From positions 372,001-436,000 of the forward strand of contig CBDCMP010000006.1 in assembly GCA_965218985.1 (NCBI GenBank): a stretch of 64,000 bases of DNA, given 5' to 3'. The notes under the pieces are model-generated. The model ran no database searches and was not told the origin of the DNA. It saw only the letters and a program-made list of their open reading frames with translations. This document shows, one piece after another, positions 16,270 to 26,605 of the stretch. The stretch's first letter is position 1. Every line of letters begins with the position of its first letter. The stretch comes from Pseudopedobacter sp965218985 (lineage in GTDB: Bacteria; Bacteroidota; Bacteroidia; Sphingobacteriales; Sphingobacteriaceae). The position numbers and the translations under genes were made by a program.

Positions 16270-18057
16270 TCATTTTTTCTTCTGCTGATTGGCTTGCTGC
16301 TGCTGTCGCATCATATCCTCCATCTTTTTTTGGAAACCTCCTTTTTTCTTCTTGGTCTCGGGTTTTTTCTTGTTTTCTTGTATTTGAGCATGAATTTTAT
16401 CATCATCCACAAATTTCCTGATCAGGAATTGCTGAGAGAAGGTCAAAATATTTGCACAAAAATAATAATAATTCAATCCTGCGGGATAGCTGTTCAACAC
16501 TCCGAAAAAGATGATAGGCGTGATGTAACCAATGTATTTCATCTGACCTTGCGCACCCGACACCTGGTTATTGAAATAAGTGTAGATCAGGGTGGAGATG
16601 GTCATTAAGATACACATCAAACTGATATGACTGCCCAGAAAAGGTAAAGAGAAGGGCAACTTAAAGAAATCATCATAAGTGGAAAGATCATGCATCCATA
16701 AGAAACGCTCATGCCTTAGCTCAAAAAGGTTTGGAAAGAAGTAAAAGAAAGCCAGGATGAAAGGCATTTGAAACACCATGGGCAAACACCCACCCAAGGG
16801 GTTCACGCCCGCCTGTTTGTACAACTTCAAATATTCTTGCTGAACCAAAGCCTGATTTCCTTCGCCAACTTTCTTCTTAATTTCATCCATCTCTGGTTTT
16901 AACACCCTCATCTTAGCCATAGACAGGTAAGATTTATAGGTGAAAGGAAATAAAACTGATTTTAAGATGATGGTCAGCAGCAGAATGATCAATCCATACC
17001 CCAGGTTAAGGCTTTCGAAAAAGTTGAAAATAGGAAGAACTAAAAACCTATTGATCCATTTTAACGGGCCCCAACCCATTTTAACTTGTTTCTCCAACTC
17101 ATAACCCTGATCTTTTAACTGGCTGAATTTATTGGAACCAAAATAAAAGGTCATGTCATAACTGTTCACCGCCTGGTTTTTATAAGGAAGCGTCAACTTA
17201 GCGGCATAGGCTTTAATGGCCGAGCTGTCTCCTTCAGGGAGTGTGGTGATTTTAATTTCTGCTTGTTTGAAACCGTCTTTGGAGATCAGTGCTCCTGAAA
17301 AAAAATGCTCTTTGAAAGAAACCCATTTTGTTTTCCCTTCGTTTAAAACCTTCTCATCGTCTTTGTGCTCGCTCAGGTAATCAACATCTCCATCAACAAT
17401 TTTATAATAAGCCGTGGAGTACATTCTTTCGTTTTTGATATCCCGTTCCTGTTGAAGCAATTTGGTGCTCCAATTTAGAATGAGCTCATCATTGGCTATT
17501 TTATTTTGAAATCCGTTTAGGGTTACATTAAATCCAACCTGGTAAGAACCAGGCTTTAAAGTGTAAGTATAGTTGATTGTTGAACCGTCGATGTTCCTCA
17601 TTTGCATCACCACCTGACCATCGGCAGCACTTACCTTTTTAAATGGTGCAGAGGTGGTGTTCGTTTTAGTGCCGTTCGCCGAATAATCTATACCAAACTG
17701 AGTGTCTTCGTCATTAAATAAAATAACCGGCTTACCCTGATAGGTGGTTTGCTTTTTGAGTTCCACACTTGCTATCCTTCCGCCACGGTTGGAGATGCTC
17801 AGCTTCATCAGCTTATTCTCGAGCGTGGTGATCTCCTCTTTGAAATTGCTGGAATCTATTTTTGTGGTATCCAAAGCAGTAGTTTTGACGGGTGTTTGAA
17901 CATTTTGCTGCTGTTGTGGATGATTCTTGTTAGCGATGGCTATAGAATCCTGTAATGCTTTTTGCTTTAGTTCTTCTGAGTTTGGTTTTAAAAGAAAGGT
18001 TGATCCTACTAAAATTATTAAAATCAGGAATAATCCTGTAAATGTGTTTTTATCCAT
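16270..18057 (-). CDS. yidC: Membrane protein insertase YidC
   Basis: A 595-residue YidC/Oxa1 insertase of the Gram-negative type. It has an N-terminal helix (TFTGLFLILIILVGSTFLL), a large periplasmic beta-domain (about 55-345), and the conserved C-terminal helical core beginning near YGLIILLLTIILKSVLFPFTY, with the hydrophilic loop MAKMRVLKPEMDEIKKK and the GCLPMVFQMPFILAFFYF helix. A basic, Gln-rich tail ends the protein. It folds and inserts inner-membrane proteins with or without SecYEG. It lies 24 bases after pyrG on the same strand, so the two are probably co-transcribed. Confidence 0.97.
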   Translation of the reverse strand: MDKNTFTGLFLILIILVGSTFLLKPNSEELKQKALQDSIAIANKNHPQQQQNVQTPVKTTALDTTKIDSSNFKEEITTLENKLMKLSISNRGGRIASVELKKQTTYQGKPVILFNDEDTQFGIDYSANGTKTNTTSAPFKKVSAADGQVVMQMRNIDGSTINYTYTLKPGSYQVGFNVTLNGFQNKIANDELILNWSTKLLQQERDIKNERMYSTAYYKIVDGDVDYLSEHKDDEKVLNEGKTKWVSFKEHFFSGALISKDGFKQAEIKITTLPEGDSSAIKAYAAKLTLPYKNQAVNSYDMTFYFGSNKFSQLKDQGYELEKQVKMGWGPLKWINRFLVLPIFNFFESLNLGYGLIILLLTIILKSVLFPFTYKSYLSMAKMRVLKPEMDEIKKKVGEGNQALVQQEYLKLYKQAGVNPLGGCLPMVFQMPFILAFFYFFPNLFELRHERFLWMHDLSTYDDFFKLPFSLPFLGSHISLMCILMTISTLIYTYFNNQVSGAQGQMKYIGYITPIIFFGVLNSYPAGLNYYYFCANILTFSQQFLIRKFVDDDKIHAQIQENKKKPETKKKKGGFQKKMEDMMRQQQQANQQKKK

Positions 18058-18081
18058 TATTGTTATATAAATCCTCTTTTT

Positions 18082-19695
18082 TTAATTCTTCTTTTTCGCG
18101 TATTCTAAGGATGCGGCGACAAATTTAACAAAAAGTGGGTGAGGATTAGCTACAGTTGACTTTAATTCTGGATGAAATTGTGCCGCCACGAAATATGGAT
18201 GATTTTTCAACTCGATCATCTCCACTAAATTATTCTCCGGATTGAAGCCTGAGGCCACCATTCCGCCTTTTTCATATTCGTTCAAGTATTCATTATTAAA
18301 TTCATAACGATGCCTGTGACGTTCAGAAATTTTTGATTTCCCGTAAATACTATAAGCTTTTGTCCCCTTTTTAAGCTCACAGGCATAGGCCCCTAAACGC
18401 ATGGTTCCTCCTTTTAAAGTGATCTTCTTTTGCTCCTCCATCATAGAGATCACGGCATCCTCCGTGTTTAGATCCATCTCTGTGCTATGTGCATGCTTCA
18501 ATCCCAGCACATTTCTTCCGTATTCAATTACCGCACACTGCATTCCCAAGCAAATACCGAAGAAAGGGATGTGGTTCTCCCTGATGAATTGAATGGCGGT
18601 GATCTTACCCTCTATGCCTCGATTCCCGAAACCGGGAGCGACCAACACGCCATCTAAATGGCCTAACTTACTTTTTACATTTTCCGGCGTGATTCCTTCT
18701 GAATGAACACATTCCACCCGAACTTTACATTCATTTTGTGCTCCCGCATGGATGAATGACTCGGTTATGGATTTGTAAGCATCAGGTAGCTCTACATATT
18801 TTCCAACCAGGCCAATTCTCACTTCTGAAGTTGGGTTTTTTAATCTCCCCAAAAAATCTTTCCAGTGCTCTAAATCAGGTTCGTTCTTTAAAGGCAGCTT
18901 TAGTTTTGATAAAACGGTGCGATCCAGTTGTTCTTTGAGCATTAATAAGGGCACATCATAAATGGTTTTTGCATCCATTGATTCTATCACCGCATTTAAA
19001 TTCACATTGCAGAAAAGAGCAATTTTCTTCCTGATGTCCTGGGAGATATGGTGTTCTGTGCGGCAAACTAAAATATCAGGCTGAATGCCATATTCTAAAA
19101 GCATCTTAACAGAATGCTGAGTAGGTTTGGTTTTCAATTCTCCGGCCGCAGCAAGAAAAGGAATCAAAGTGAGGTGGATGACGATGGCGTTGTTAGAACC
19201 AACCTCCCATTTAAACTGGCGGACAGCCTCTATGTAAGGAAGAGATTCAATGTCACCCACAGTTCCGCCAAGTTCAGTGATCACCACATCGTATTCACCT
19301 GTTTCACCCAATAACGACATGTTTCTTTTGATCTCGTCGGTGATATGTGGCACCACCTGTACTGTTTTGCCTAAATAAGCACCCTCTCTCTCCCTGTTGA
19401 TCACATTTTGGTAAATTCTTCCGGTGGTGATGTTATTCGCCTGTGAAGTGGAGACGTTTAAAAAGCGTTCATAATGGCCCAAATCCAAATCCGTTTCGGC
19501 ACCGTCCTCCGTAACATAACATTCGCCGTGCTCGTAAGGGTTTAAAGTACCGGGATCAATATTGATGTACGGATCAAATTTTTGGATGGTCACGCTGTAG
19601 CCCCTGGCTTGCAGAAGTTTAGCTAATGATGCGGAAATAATACCTTTTCCTAAAGACGAAGTAACGCCTCCCGTAACAAAAATATACTTAGTCAT
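18082..19695 (-). CDS. pyrG: CTP synthase
   Basis: A 537-residue glutamine-dependent CTP synthase, converting UTP to CTP. The amidoligase half begins TKYIFVTGGVTSSLGKG and has DPYINIDPGTLNPYEHGE; the C-terminal class I glutaminase has the catalytic Cys in FFGICLGMQ and the His/Glu pair in QFHPELKS. Length and all motifs are standard. Followed directly by yidC, a common Bacteroidota order. Confidence 0.98.
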   Translation of the reverse strand: MTKYIFVTGGVTSSLGKGIISASLAKLLQARGYSVTIQKFDPYINIDPGTLNPYEHGECYVTEDGAETDLDLGHYERFLNVSTSQANNITTGRIYQNVINREREGAYLGKTVQVVPHITDEIKRNMSLLGETGEYDVVITELGGTVGDIESLPYIEAVRQFKWEVGSNNAIVIHLTLIPFLAAAGELKTKPTQHSVKMLLEYGIQPDILVCRTEHHISQDIRKKIALFCNVNLNAVIESMDAKTIYDVPLLMLKEQLDRTVLSKLKLPLKNEPDLEHWKDFLGRLKNPTSEVRIGLVGKYVELPDAYKSITESFIHAGAQNECKVRVECVHSEGITPENVKSKLGHLDGVLVAPGFGNRGIEGKITAIQFIRENHIPFFGICLGMQCAVIEYGRNVLGLKHAHSTEMDLNTEDAVISMMEEQKKITLKGGTMRLGAYACELKKGTKAYSIYGKSKISERHRHRYEFNNEYLNEYEKGGMVASGFNPENNLVEMIELKNHPYFVAAQFHPELKSTVANPHPLFVKFVAASLEYAKKKN

Positions 19696-19832
19696 GATGT
19701 TTTTTTGTTTTTTAAAGTTTAAAAGAGAGGCTTTTCGCCGGTTTTTAAATCTTTATGTACGGGATTCAAAAGTAGATATTTTTTCCGGAAAGCAGGCACT
19801 TGTGGAGAAAATAGAATTTGTGGAAAGGGTTT

Positions 19833-20751
19833 TTAATGATGATGCGCATGAACTTCTGCTTTATTCATACAATCGCAATGGAGGTGGGCTGTATCCTTCT
19901 CTATTTGGATGGTGACATGATGGATGCCAAATTTTTTATTGATCGTTTGATTTAAATCCTCCAGCAGCGTTGCTGTTTTATCCTCATTGCTCACAACATG
20001 CGCTGATAAAGCATTTTGCGAAGTGCTTAAAGCCCATACATGCAGGTCATGAATATCTTCCACTTCAGGATGCGCTGACAATTCTTTTTCAATTTCCCGG
20101 ACATCAAATTTCTCAGGTGCTGCGTCTAAAGAAAGAAAGACAGATTCTTTTAAAAGTGACCAGGTGCTCCAAATGATGAAGATCACGATCAATAAACTCA
20201 GTGCAGGGTCAATCCAGGTAAAGTGCGTATAATAAATGATCAATCCTGCCAAAGCTACACCTAAAGACACTCCGGCATCTGCAGCCATATGTAAAAAAGC
20301 ACCTTTGATGTTTAAATCCTCATGCTGGCCTTTCATAAACAATAGAGCGGTAATGGTGTTGACGGCCACCCCAATCAATGCCACAATGATCACCGTCATA
20401 CCCTGAACATCTGAGCCATGGAAGATTTTATAAATGGCTTCGTAACCAATGAATATGGCTGCAACGATTAAAAATATTCCATTGAGGAGGGAAGATAGGA
20501 TGGTTGTTTTCCTGTAGCCATAAGTGAAGTTCCCCCCTGGTTTTTTTGTTGCCAAATGATTTGCAGACCATGCCAGGAGCAAACTCAGCACATCAATCAG
20601 ATTATGTCCGGCATCAGCCAAGAGGGCAGTGGATTGCGCATTCAATCCAAATACAACTTCCACCACTACAAACAACACATTCAATGCAATTCCTATGTTT
20701 TTTTTTAAAAGCACTGTTGTAATTATTGGGATGTTGATGTTGATGAGCCAT
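19833..20751 (-). CDS. Zinc-type CDF transporter with frameshift in an A9 run near the start
   Basis: A CDF-family exporter of the CzcD/ZitB type with six helices; metal-site motifs LLADAGHNLIDV and HMAADAGVSLG (HxxxD) and a cytoplasmic domain ending in a His-rich tail (HCDCMNKAEVHAHHH). The main frame is open from a GTG at 20714 (293 residues). However, the ATG at 20751 encodes a typical His-rich leader (MAHQHQHPNNYNSAFKK) in a different frame; the two join perfectly if the nine-A run just before NIGIAL had eight. So either the assembly is wrong by one base, or the gene is slippage-controlled or mutated. Coordinates here include the leader and are therefore not a multiple of three. Confidence 0.85.
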
Positions 20752-20803
20752 AATGTTTTTTCTGTATATTATAATGATGCAATTTATGCTAATTTTGTTT
20801 TTA

Positions 20804-21235
20804 ATGAGTTCGATTTATAGAAGTTTATTGTTGCGTTATCAAAATTACCTGTTAGAGTTTTATCACCTGATAGAGGATAAAAACATCACACCTCCCAAAG
20901 AGCTGGCGCAAGCTGCCATGGTAAAAGATTTTTTAGAGAATTTGCCGGATCTTGCTGAAGATTTTGAAGTTGAACTGTCTGTCAAAACCATTATTGATGA
21001 GCTTCAAAGTATTTGGCTTGCCCAATTCTCATCAGATGGATTCAGTGTGCGATCTTACACCCTGAATGGTCTGGATGAACTGAATGAATGGTATTTTCAT
21101 TACCATGATGATCTGAAGGAATATGAGGGGAATCTTTTTGCCGATGGTGATTGGGATTTGTTCTTAGAGGAAGTTGCCGAGATAGACACCTTTGGAGAAA
21201 GGAAAGTTAAAACGGCATTCAGTTACCACAGCTGA
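20804..21235 (+). CDS. Conserved hypothetical protein
   Basis: A 143-residue soluble acidic protein, not recognised. From the chosen ATG it begins MSSIYRSLLLRYQNYLLEFY and continues with helical, charged sequence and an aromatic-acidic C-terminal half (WYFHYHDDLKEYEG, GDWDLFLEEVAEID). A longer frame from 20753 adds only a hydrophobic, low-complexity stretch, so I prefer the internal start. It is divergent from the CDF transporter with little more than 50 bases between starts. No functional motif was seen. Confidence 0.6.
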   Translation: MSSIYRSLLLRYQNYLLEFYHLIEDKNITPPKELAQAAMVKDFLENLPDLAEDFEVELSVKTIIDELQSIWLAQFSSDGFSVRSYTLNGLDELNEWYFHYHDDLKEYEGNLFADGDWDLFLEEVAEIDTFGERKVKTAFSYHS

Positions 21236-21269
21236 TGACGAAATCGTCAATTTGAATTTGTGAAGGGTT

Positions 21270-22901
21270 TTAATTGACCAGTCTAAAATGATCCCCATCA
21301 AACAATCCCTTATCGCTCAATTTTAAATGAGGGATCACCAGCAAAGCCATAAAAGACAAAGTCATGAAAGGGGAGCTGAGTGTGCATCCCAATGCTTTCG
21401 ATCTGGCATCTATAGCTGTATATTGTTGTGCAATCGCATAACCATCTTGTTCGCTCATTAAACCGGCGACAGGCAGGGCTAAGATCATCTCTCCTGCACT
21501 GCTGACACAGCTCACGCCTCCACCCATCTTGATGATCAAATTCACTGCCTTACAAAGGCTTTCATCATCTACACCCACCACCACGATATTGTGACTGTCA
21601 TGCGCTACCGAAGAGGCGATAGCTCCTTCTTTCAAGCCAAAGTTTTTGATGAAAGCGGTAGCCACGGTGGCATCGTGGTAACGATTTATTACAGCGATCT
21701 TCAATAGATCTCTGTCTACATCTGGAAGAAGGAAACCCTTTTTAGGAATCATTTTTACCATCAATTTATGGGTAATCAATTGCCCATCAATGGCTTCAAT
21801 TACGGGGATCAGTTCCTGACCTGGATTTTCAGGAATGGCGAAATCGATTGTTTCCTTCTCCTCACAGGAAAAATTATTGATGAGCCTTGCAGTTTTTGTT
21901 TGAATAAAGGAAACACCGTCCTTAGCGACCAGTTCACCATCCAGATAAGTGGCTAACACTTCGAATTGTTCCAGGTTTTTCAACAAAATGAAATCGGCCG
22001 GATCCCCGGTTTTTAATAAGCCCACATCCAACTTATAATGTTCCACCGGATTGACACAGGCTGCCTGTAAAACATGAAAGACATCCACACCTTGTTTTAC
22101 CGCCCGTTCGCAAAGCTGGTTGATGTGCCCGGCGACCAAGCTATCGGGATGTTTATCATCACTGCAAAACATGATCTTATCGGGGTGTTCATTCAAGAGC
22201 TCAATAAGTGCTTCAAAGTTCTTGGCAGCACTTCCTTCACGGATCAGGATTTTCATCCCTTGCCTCAGTTTGTCAAAAGCTTCCTCATAAGTGAAGCATT
22301 CGTGATCGGTGCTGATACCGGCAGCAATGTACTTACCTGCATCTTTTCCGCGTAAGCCTGGGGCATGACCATCAATGGGTTTATTTACCGCTTTGGCAGC
22401 AGCGATTTTCGCCAGAACCACAGGATCACCAGATAAAACGCCGGGAAAATTCATCATCTCTGTCAGATATTTAATTTCTGGCCGCTGAAGTAAACCAGTG
22501 ACGTCATCCACCGTTACCTCAGCTCCTGCAGTTTCAAAAATGGTGGCAGGAACACAACTTGGTGCGCCAAAATTGAATTTAAAAGGAACGGTGTTCCCGT
22601 TCTCAATCATAAATTCTACCCCGGCAAGGCCGCAAACATTGGCAATCTCATGGGGATCACTTACCGTGGCCACCGTTCCGTGCACCACGGCCAGTCTTGC
22701 AAATTCTGCAGGCACCAACATGGAGCTTTCTATGTGTACATGAGCGTCTACAAAGCCCGGCAGGATATAAGGCAAAGCCGATTCATCAGCAACAGCTATT
22801 TTCTCTATAGATTGGATGTACCCGTCTACAATGCTGATCTTTGCGGGAAATATATTTTTATGGATGATATCAACCAATCTGGCGGTAATTTCTTGGGACA
22901 T
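21270..22901 (-). CDS. ade: Adenine deaminase
   Basis: A 543-residue amidohydrolase that deaminates adenine to hypoxanthine for purine salvage. The metal-binding HxH is in GFVDAHVHIESSM; GTVATVSDPHEIANV and DGHAPGLRGKD carry further metal ligands, and FCSDDKHPDSL holds the catalytic Asp. The C-terminal domain (SSVAHDSHNIVVVG and an Ala/Gly-rich end) is specific to the Ade family. Length is normal. Monocistronic as far as can be seen. Confidence 0.96.
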   Translation of the reverse strand: MSQEITARLVDIIHKNIFPAKISIVDGYIQSIEKIAVADESALPYILPGFVDAHVHIESSMLVPAEFARLAVVHGTVATVSDPHEIANVCGLAGVEFMIENGNTVPFKFNFGAPSCVPATIFETAGAEVTVDDVTGLLQRPEIKYLTEMMNFPGVLSGDPVVLAKIAAAKAVNKPIDGHAPGLRGKDAGKYIAAGISTDHECFTYEEAFDKLRQGMKILIREGSAAKNFEALIELLNEHPDKIMFCSDDKHPDSLVAGHINQLCERAVKQGVDVFHVLQAACVNPVEHYKLDVGLLKTGDPADFILLKNLEQFEVLATYLDGELVAKDGVSFIQTKTARLINNFSCEEKETIDFAIPENPGQELIPVIEAIDGQLITHKLMVKMIPKKGFLLPDVDRDLLKIAVINRYHDATVATAFIKNFGLKEGAIASSVAHDSHNIVVVGVDDESLCKAVNLIIKMGGGVSCVSSAGEMILALPVAGLMSEQDGYAIAQQYTAIDARSKALGCTLSSPFMTLSFMALLVIPHLKLSDKGLFDGDHFRLVN

Positions 22902-23109
22902 TTTTTCTAACGTGAGGATTAGCCTAATTTTTCAAACTTATTAAAATCCAAAGCAATATCGTTGATCATGCTTTTTTTATTTTTTAGCAGCACCTACGGA
23001 AATATTTTAGGCTTCCCCCAACAGGCCAAGCTTGAATGCTTTATCTTTATCATCCTTTGTGCCGAGAGAGCTAACCACAGCGTTTTCGGCTGCAGGAAGT
23101 GTAAACGCC

Positions 23110-23754
23110 CTATAACTGTTCGCTCAGCCAATTATGGAAGTCGGTGAGCGTGTGAAACAGTTGATCTGGCTTTAATGCTATCAATTCCTCCGGCACCGCA
23201 GTTGGGGCCCATGCGGCAGCAACCACCGGAACGCCGGCGGCCCTGCTGGCCAGGATGTCACCGGGTGCATCGCCCACATAGATCACTTCCTCCTTTCGGA
23301 TGTCAGCGAAAGAGTTGAGGATGGTTTGAATTCCTTCTGCTTTACGGGGTCCTGAAGGGACACCGGTCTCCACCAATTCAAAGAAATGCAGCAGATTGAA
23401 GCGCTTCAGGGAAATCTCTGTGCTATGCACTCCCTTGCCAGTGACCATTGCGATGTGCACTTTTTTGCTTTTCAGCATCTCCAGCAGTTCTCTGATCCCA
23501 TCAAAAGGAGCAGGACACAGCTCGTGCAGGTTTTCATAATGCTGCAGGTAATCTGAAACTCCCTGATCATAATGATCTGGTGCCAGGGCCATGATGGTTC
23601 CTTCCTCAGAAGGTCCGAAAGTGGCAACGATCTCTTCGTCGGAGATGGAACGGTTCAGCAAAGGCTCCACCGACTGGCGAAACGCCTGTATGCATAAAGG
23701 CAAAGTATTGGCTAATGTGCCATCGAGATCGAAAATCACTGCTTTTATTTTCAT
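23110..23754 (-). CDS. HAD-superfamily phosphatase, phosphoglycolate phosphatase-like
   Basis: A 214-residue HAD hydrolase. Motif I is FDLDGTLANT with the nucleophile and acid/base Asp; motif II is IAMVTGKG; motif III/IV are RKAEGI and YVGDAPGDILASRAAG. A helical cap follows motif I (class C1). The start is the ATG before KIKAVIFDLDG; 13 extra upstream codons have no support. Resembles Gph/PpaX-type small-phosphate phosphatases; the real substrate is unknown. Confidence 0.9.
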   Translation of the reverse strand: MKIKAVIFDLDGTLANTLPLCIQAFRQSVEPLLNRSISDEEIVATFGPSEEGTIMALAPDHYDQGVSDYLQHYENLHELCPAPFDGIRELLEMLKSKKVHIAMVTGKGVHSTEISLKRFNLLHFFELVETGVPSGPRKAEGIQTILNSFADIRKEEVIYVGDAPGDILASRAAGVPVVAAAWAPTAVPEELIALKPDQLFHTLTDFHNWLSEQL

Positions 23755-23907
23755 CAGACAGCTAAGATAAGAATGATTGGATGCTTTTGACAAACTTGAG
23801 CAATGATTTTAGAAAATCTTGCCATCTTGTTTTGCAGGAATGATTCCCGTAAGAATTGTCTGCTTTCGGCTAATTTCTGTTCTACAAATATCCATAGCGT
23901 AACCTAT

Positions 23908-24339
23908 TTATGTTTGTCCTGCTAAAATGTTTAGCGTTTTTGAGTCCTTGTTTCCGTCGAAAAATTTGTCGAGGACCGATTCAAATACCGGATGAGGATT
24001 TGGCAGTGAAGAGAACAAAGTCATGGATGATTTTAACTTCAAATCATCAGGACTTCCGAAGATACTCCCCGCATCATCATTCTTAAGAGAGAGCAGTTCA
24101 TTGGAAATTTCCAGCAAACGCTTTCCCAAAACCGGGTGTGACAGATAGGCTTCCGCTTCCTTAAGATCTTTTATCGCATAAAATCTGGATATTTCACTTA
24201 AGCCCAAGCCATATATCTGCGGGAAAATGTACCACATCCAGTGACTTTTTTTCTGTCCGTGCTTCACTTCTTCCAGCGCCATGGAATAATCCTTTTGCTG
24301 AGCTTTGATAAAGCGATCTAAAATAATAGAGCTTGGCAT
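23908..24339 (-). CDS. DUF1810 family protein
   Basis: A 143-residue protein of the DUF1810 family, conserved in bacteria and fungi. Clear hallmarks: RFIKAQQKDYSMALEEV, SHWMWYIFPQIYGLG and YLSHPVLGKRL. Family members are small and all-helical; the biochemical role is not established as far as I know. No operon partner. Confidence 0.92.
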   Translation of the reverse strand: MPSSIILDRFIKAQQKDYSMALEEVKHGQKKSHWMWYIFPQIYGLGLSEISRFYAIKDLKEAEAYLSHPVLGKRLLEISNELLSLKNDDAGSIFGSPDDLKLKSSMTLFSSLPNPHPVFESVLDKFFDGNKDSKTLNILAGQT

Positions 24340-24558
24340 ATCTTTATGATTGAGATGTCTAAAAAGCTAACTATTTTGATGCCGAAAACCATCAAGGATC
24401 ATTTGGAATAGATTCATTTTTTAAACATTATCATGCGCTCTGCGTACAACATTTGCCGGCAAAAGAGGGATTTGAAAATAGGAGCGATTTCCTTAGTGGC
24501 CTAGTCAGCTTAGTTAAGCTCTGATTTGACTGAAGATTAAAAATTTAGAAGAGGTACC

Positions 24559-26565
24559 ATGTTTAAACCATTTAAGTCAACAATCAGTTTTTCAATCACC
24601 TGGTGTTTAATAATATTAATTGGAGGTTGCGGAGTAAAAACGAAATCACAGCTCTCCACTGCCAGAATATTTACCGATCATATGGTTTTACAGCGTAACC
24701 AAAAGGTAACTGTTTGGGGATGGACAAAACCAAATGCAACAGTAAAAGTAAAATTTAATGGGCAGGAACTGAGTACCAAAGCCGATGGCATTGGCAACTG
24801 GAAAGCTGTATTAAAACCAATGAAAGCAGGTGGGCCTTATGTGATGTATATTTCATCTGGTAAAGATCTTATTAAATATAAGGATGTGATGATGGGGGAG
24901 GTATGGCTTTGCGCAGGTCAGTCAAACATGCAATTCCCTCTAGGAAATACAAAAGACTATCAGCAAGAACTAAATGAGATCAAACTGCTTAATATCAGAC
25001 AGTTTAAAGTTCCCCAAAGAATGAGCCTGGCACCCGATGAGCGTCTGTCAGGAGGTAAATGGATAAAGGCCAGTTCAAATACGATTGCAGATTTTTCGGC
25101 AGTAGGTTATTATTTCTCCAAACAAATAGCTCAACAACTCAATGTAACAGTGGGGATCATTAACAGCAGTTGGGAAACCTCACATGCGGAAAGCTGGATC
25201 AGTAAAGGTGCCTTACTGAAGTCTGGTGAATTTAAAGATGCTGCCGAGCAGCAGCCCGATAACTGGAAGGCGATAAGAAGAAACATTGATCAGGCACTGA
25301 AGGTATATACTTATAACGGAAAAGCTGTTAAATCGTACAAAGTAGATCAGCTGGCTCACAAACCCGCCCATTTTTTCGATTCCTGGACAAAGGGTAACTT
25401 AGGTGCCTGGAAATGGCAATACAAATTGACGAATTTCAGAGGTACGGGATTTATGCAAAGGAGTGTCACACTGGATTCTGCACATGTACGTATACCTTCC
25501 ACACTAAGTTTAGGGAAAACGGATGCAAATATCAAGCTATTCATCAACGGAGAGGAAATATTTAATGGTGCATTAGCTAAGGGTAATCAGATAAGGTTAC
25601 CTGCAGGTACGTGGAAGGTCGGTAAAAATAGCTTATTGCTGCAATTGTTGTCAGATCAAAGAGATCCCTGGTGGTTTGGGTTTGGAATTAATGGTGATGA
25701 AAAAAACACTTTCCTGAAATTTAGTGCTGACACCATCGGACTTGCTGATCATGAATGGAGAATCATGCCCGATTTCAGCAAACCTTATTATATCAAAACC
25801 TTGCCCACTAACACGGTATCCACGCTTTATAACGGAATGATCAATCCATTGAGGCAACTTTCTGTGGCTGGTGTGGTGTGGTATCAGGGAGAATCCAATC
25901 TGGAAAGGGCGTTTCAATATCGTAAAGCGTTCCCCATGCTCATCAACAGTTGGCGTCAGGAATGGAAAACAAACCTTCCATTTATCTTTGCCCAGTTGGC
26001 TTCATTCGGATCTAATCATAAAAATAGTCAGGGCAGTGTGGGTGCTGAATTGAGAGAAGCACAATCCATGGCACTGTGTTTAAAGAATACAGGTATGGCA
26101 GTCACTTATGACGTTGGCGATTCCACTAATATCCTCCCTGTTGATAAGTCAACTGTGGGATTTAGGTTGGCAAGTGTGGTACTAAACAGGTATTACCATT
26201 TTTCGGAATTTTTAATCAGTCCTCTTTTCAAATCAGTAGCATTCCAATCAGGTTACGCATCGGTCAAATTTATCACAATGGGACAAAAATTGAAGATTAA
26301 AAAAAATGAAAAGCATCTGATAGGTTTCCAGTTGGCCGGGGCTGATCATGTTTTTTTTAATGCCAAAGCAGAGATTGTGAACAACGAAGTGAAGGTTTGG
26401 TGCGATCAGGTACAGCAACCTGTGGCAGTAAGGTATGCATGGAGCAATTCCCCTGTGAATGCCAATCTTTTTGTTGAAGGTGAAATTCCGGTGGCTCCGT
26501 TCCGTTCTGATGATTTCCCTTACCTCACTGAAGGACGTCAATTAACTTTATACAGTTTGAATTGA
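24559..26565 (+). CDS. Sialate O-acetylesterase-like lipoprotein
   Basis: A 668-residue exported carbohydrate esterase. It has a lipoprotein signal with a lipobox ending at C24 (LIIL IGGC). An N-terminal beta-sandwich (FTDHMVLQR, VWGW) is followed by an SGNH-like domain with catalytic S122 in AGQSNMQF and the WYQGESN block near residue 441, both typical of the sialate O-acetylesterase family. A galactose-binding-like insertion sits around 270-390. These enzymes remove acetyl groups from sialic acids or plant polysaccharides. The gene stands alone, so its glycan substrate is not indicated. Confidence 0.92.
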   Translation: MFKPFKSTISFSITWCLIILIGGCGVKTKSQLSTARIFTDHMVLQRNQKVTVWGWTKPNATVKVKFNGQELSTKADGIGNWKAVLKPMKAGGPYVMYISSGKDLIKYKDVMMGEVWLCAGQSNMQFPLGNTKDYQQELNEIKLLNIRQFKVPQRMSLAPDERLSGGKWIKASSNTIADFSAVGYYFSKQIAQQLNVTVGIINSSWETSHAESWISKGALLKSGEFKDAAEQQPDNWKAIRRNIDQALKVYTYNGKAVKSYKVDQLAHKPAHFFDSWTKGNLGAWKWQYKLTNFRGTGFMQRSVTLDSAHVRIPSTLSLGKTDANIKLFINGEEIFNGALAKGNQIRLPAGTWKVGKNSLLLQLLSDQRDPWWFGFGINGDEKNTFLKFSADTIGLADHEWRIMPDFSKPYYIKTLPTNTVSTLYNGMINPLRQLSVAGVVWYQGESNLERAFQYRKAFPMLINSWRQEWKTNLPFIFAQLASFGSNHKNSQGSVGAELREAQSMALCLKNTGMAVTYDVGDSTNILPVDKSTVGFRLASVVLNRYYHFSEFLISPLFKSVAFQSGYASVKFITMGQKLKIKKNEKHLIGFQLAGADHVFFNAKAEIVNNEVKVWCDQVQQPVAVRYAWSNSPVNANLFVEGEIPVAPFRSDDFPYLTEGRQLTLYSLN

Positions 26566-26605
26566 CTATGCCCGTCAAAAATGTAATTTAAAAGAAAGAG
26601 CCTGA

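Noticed and set aside
19694..19915. 73-codon frame between pyrG and the CDF transporter
   Set aside because: Begins inside the pyrG leader, runs antisense into the CDF 3' end, and has no conserved features.
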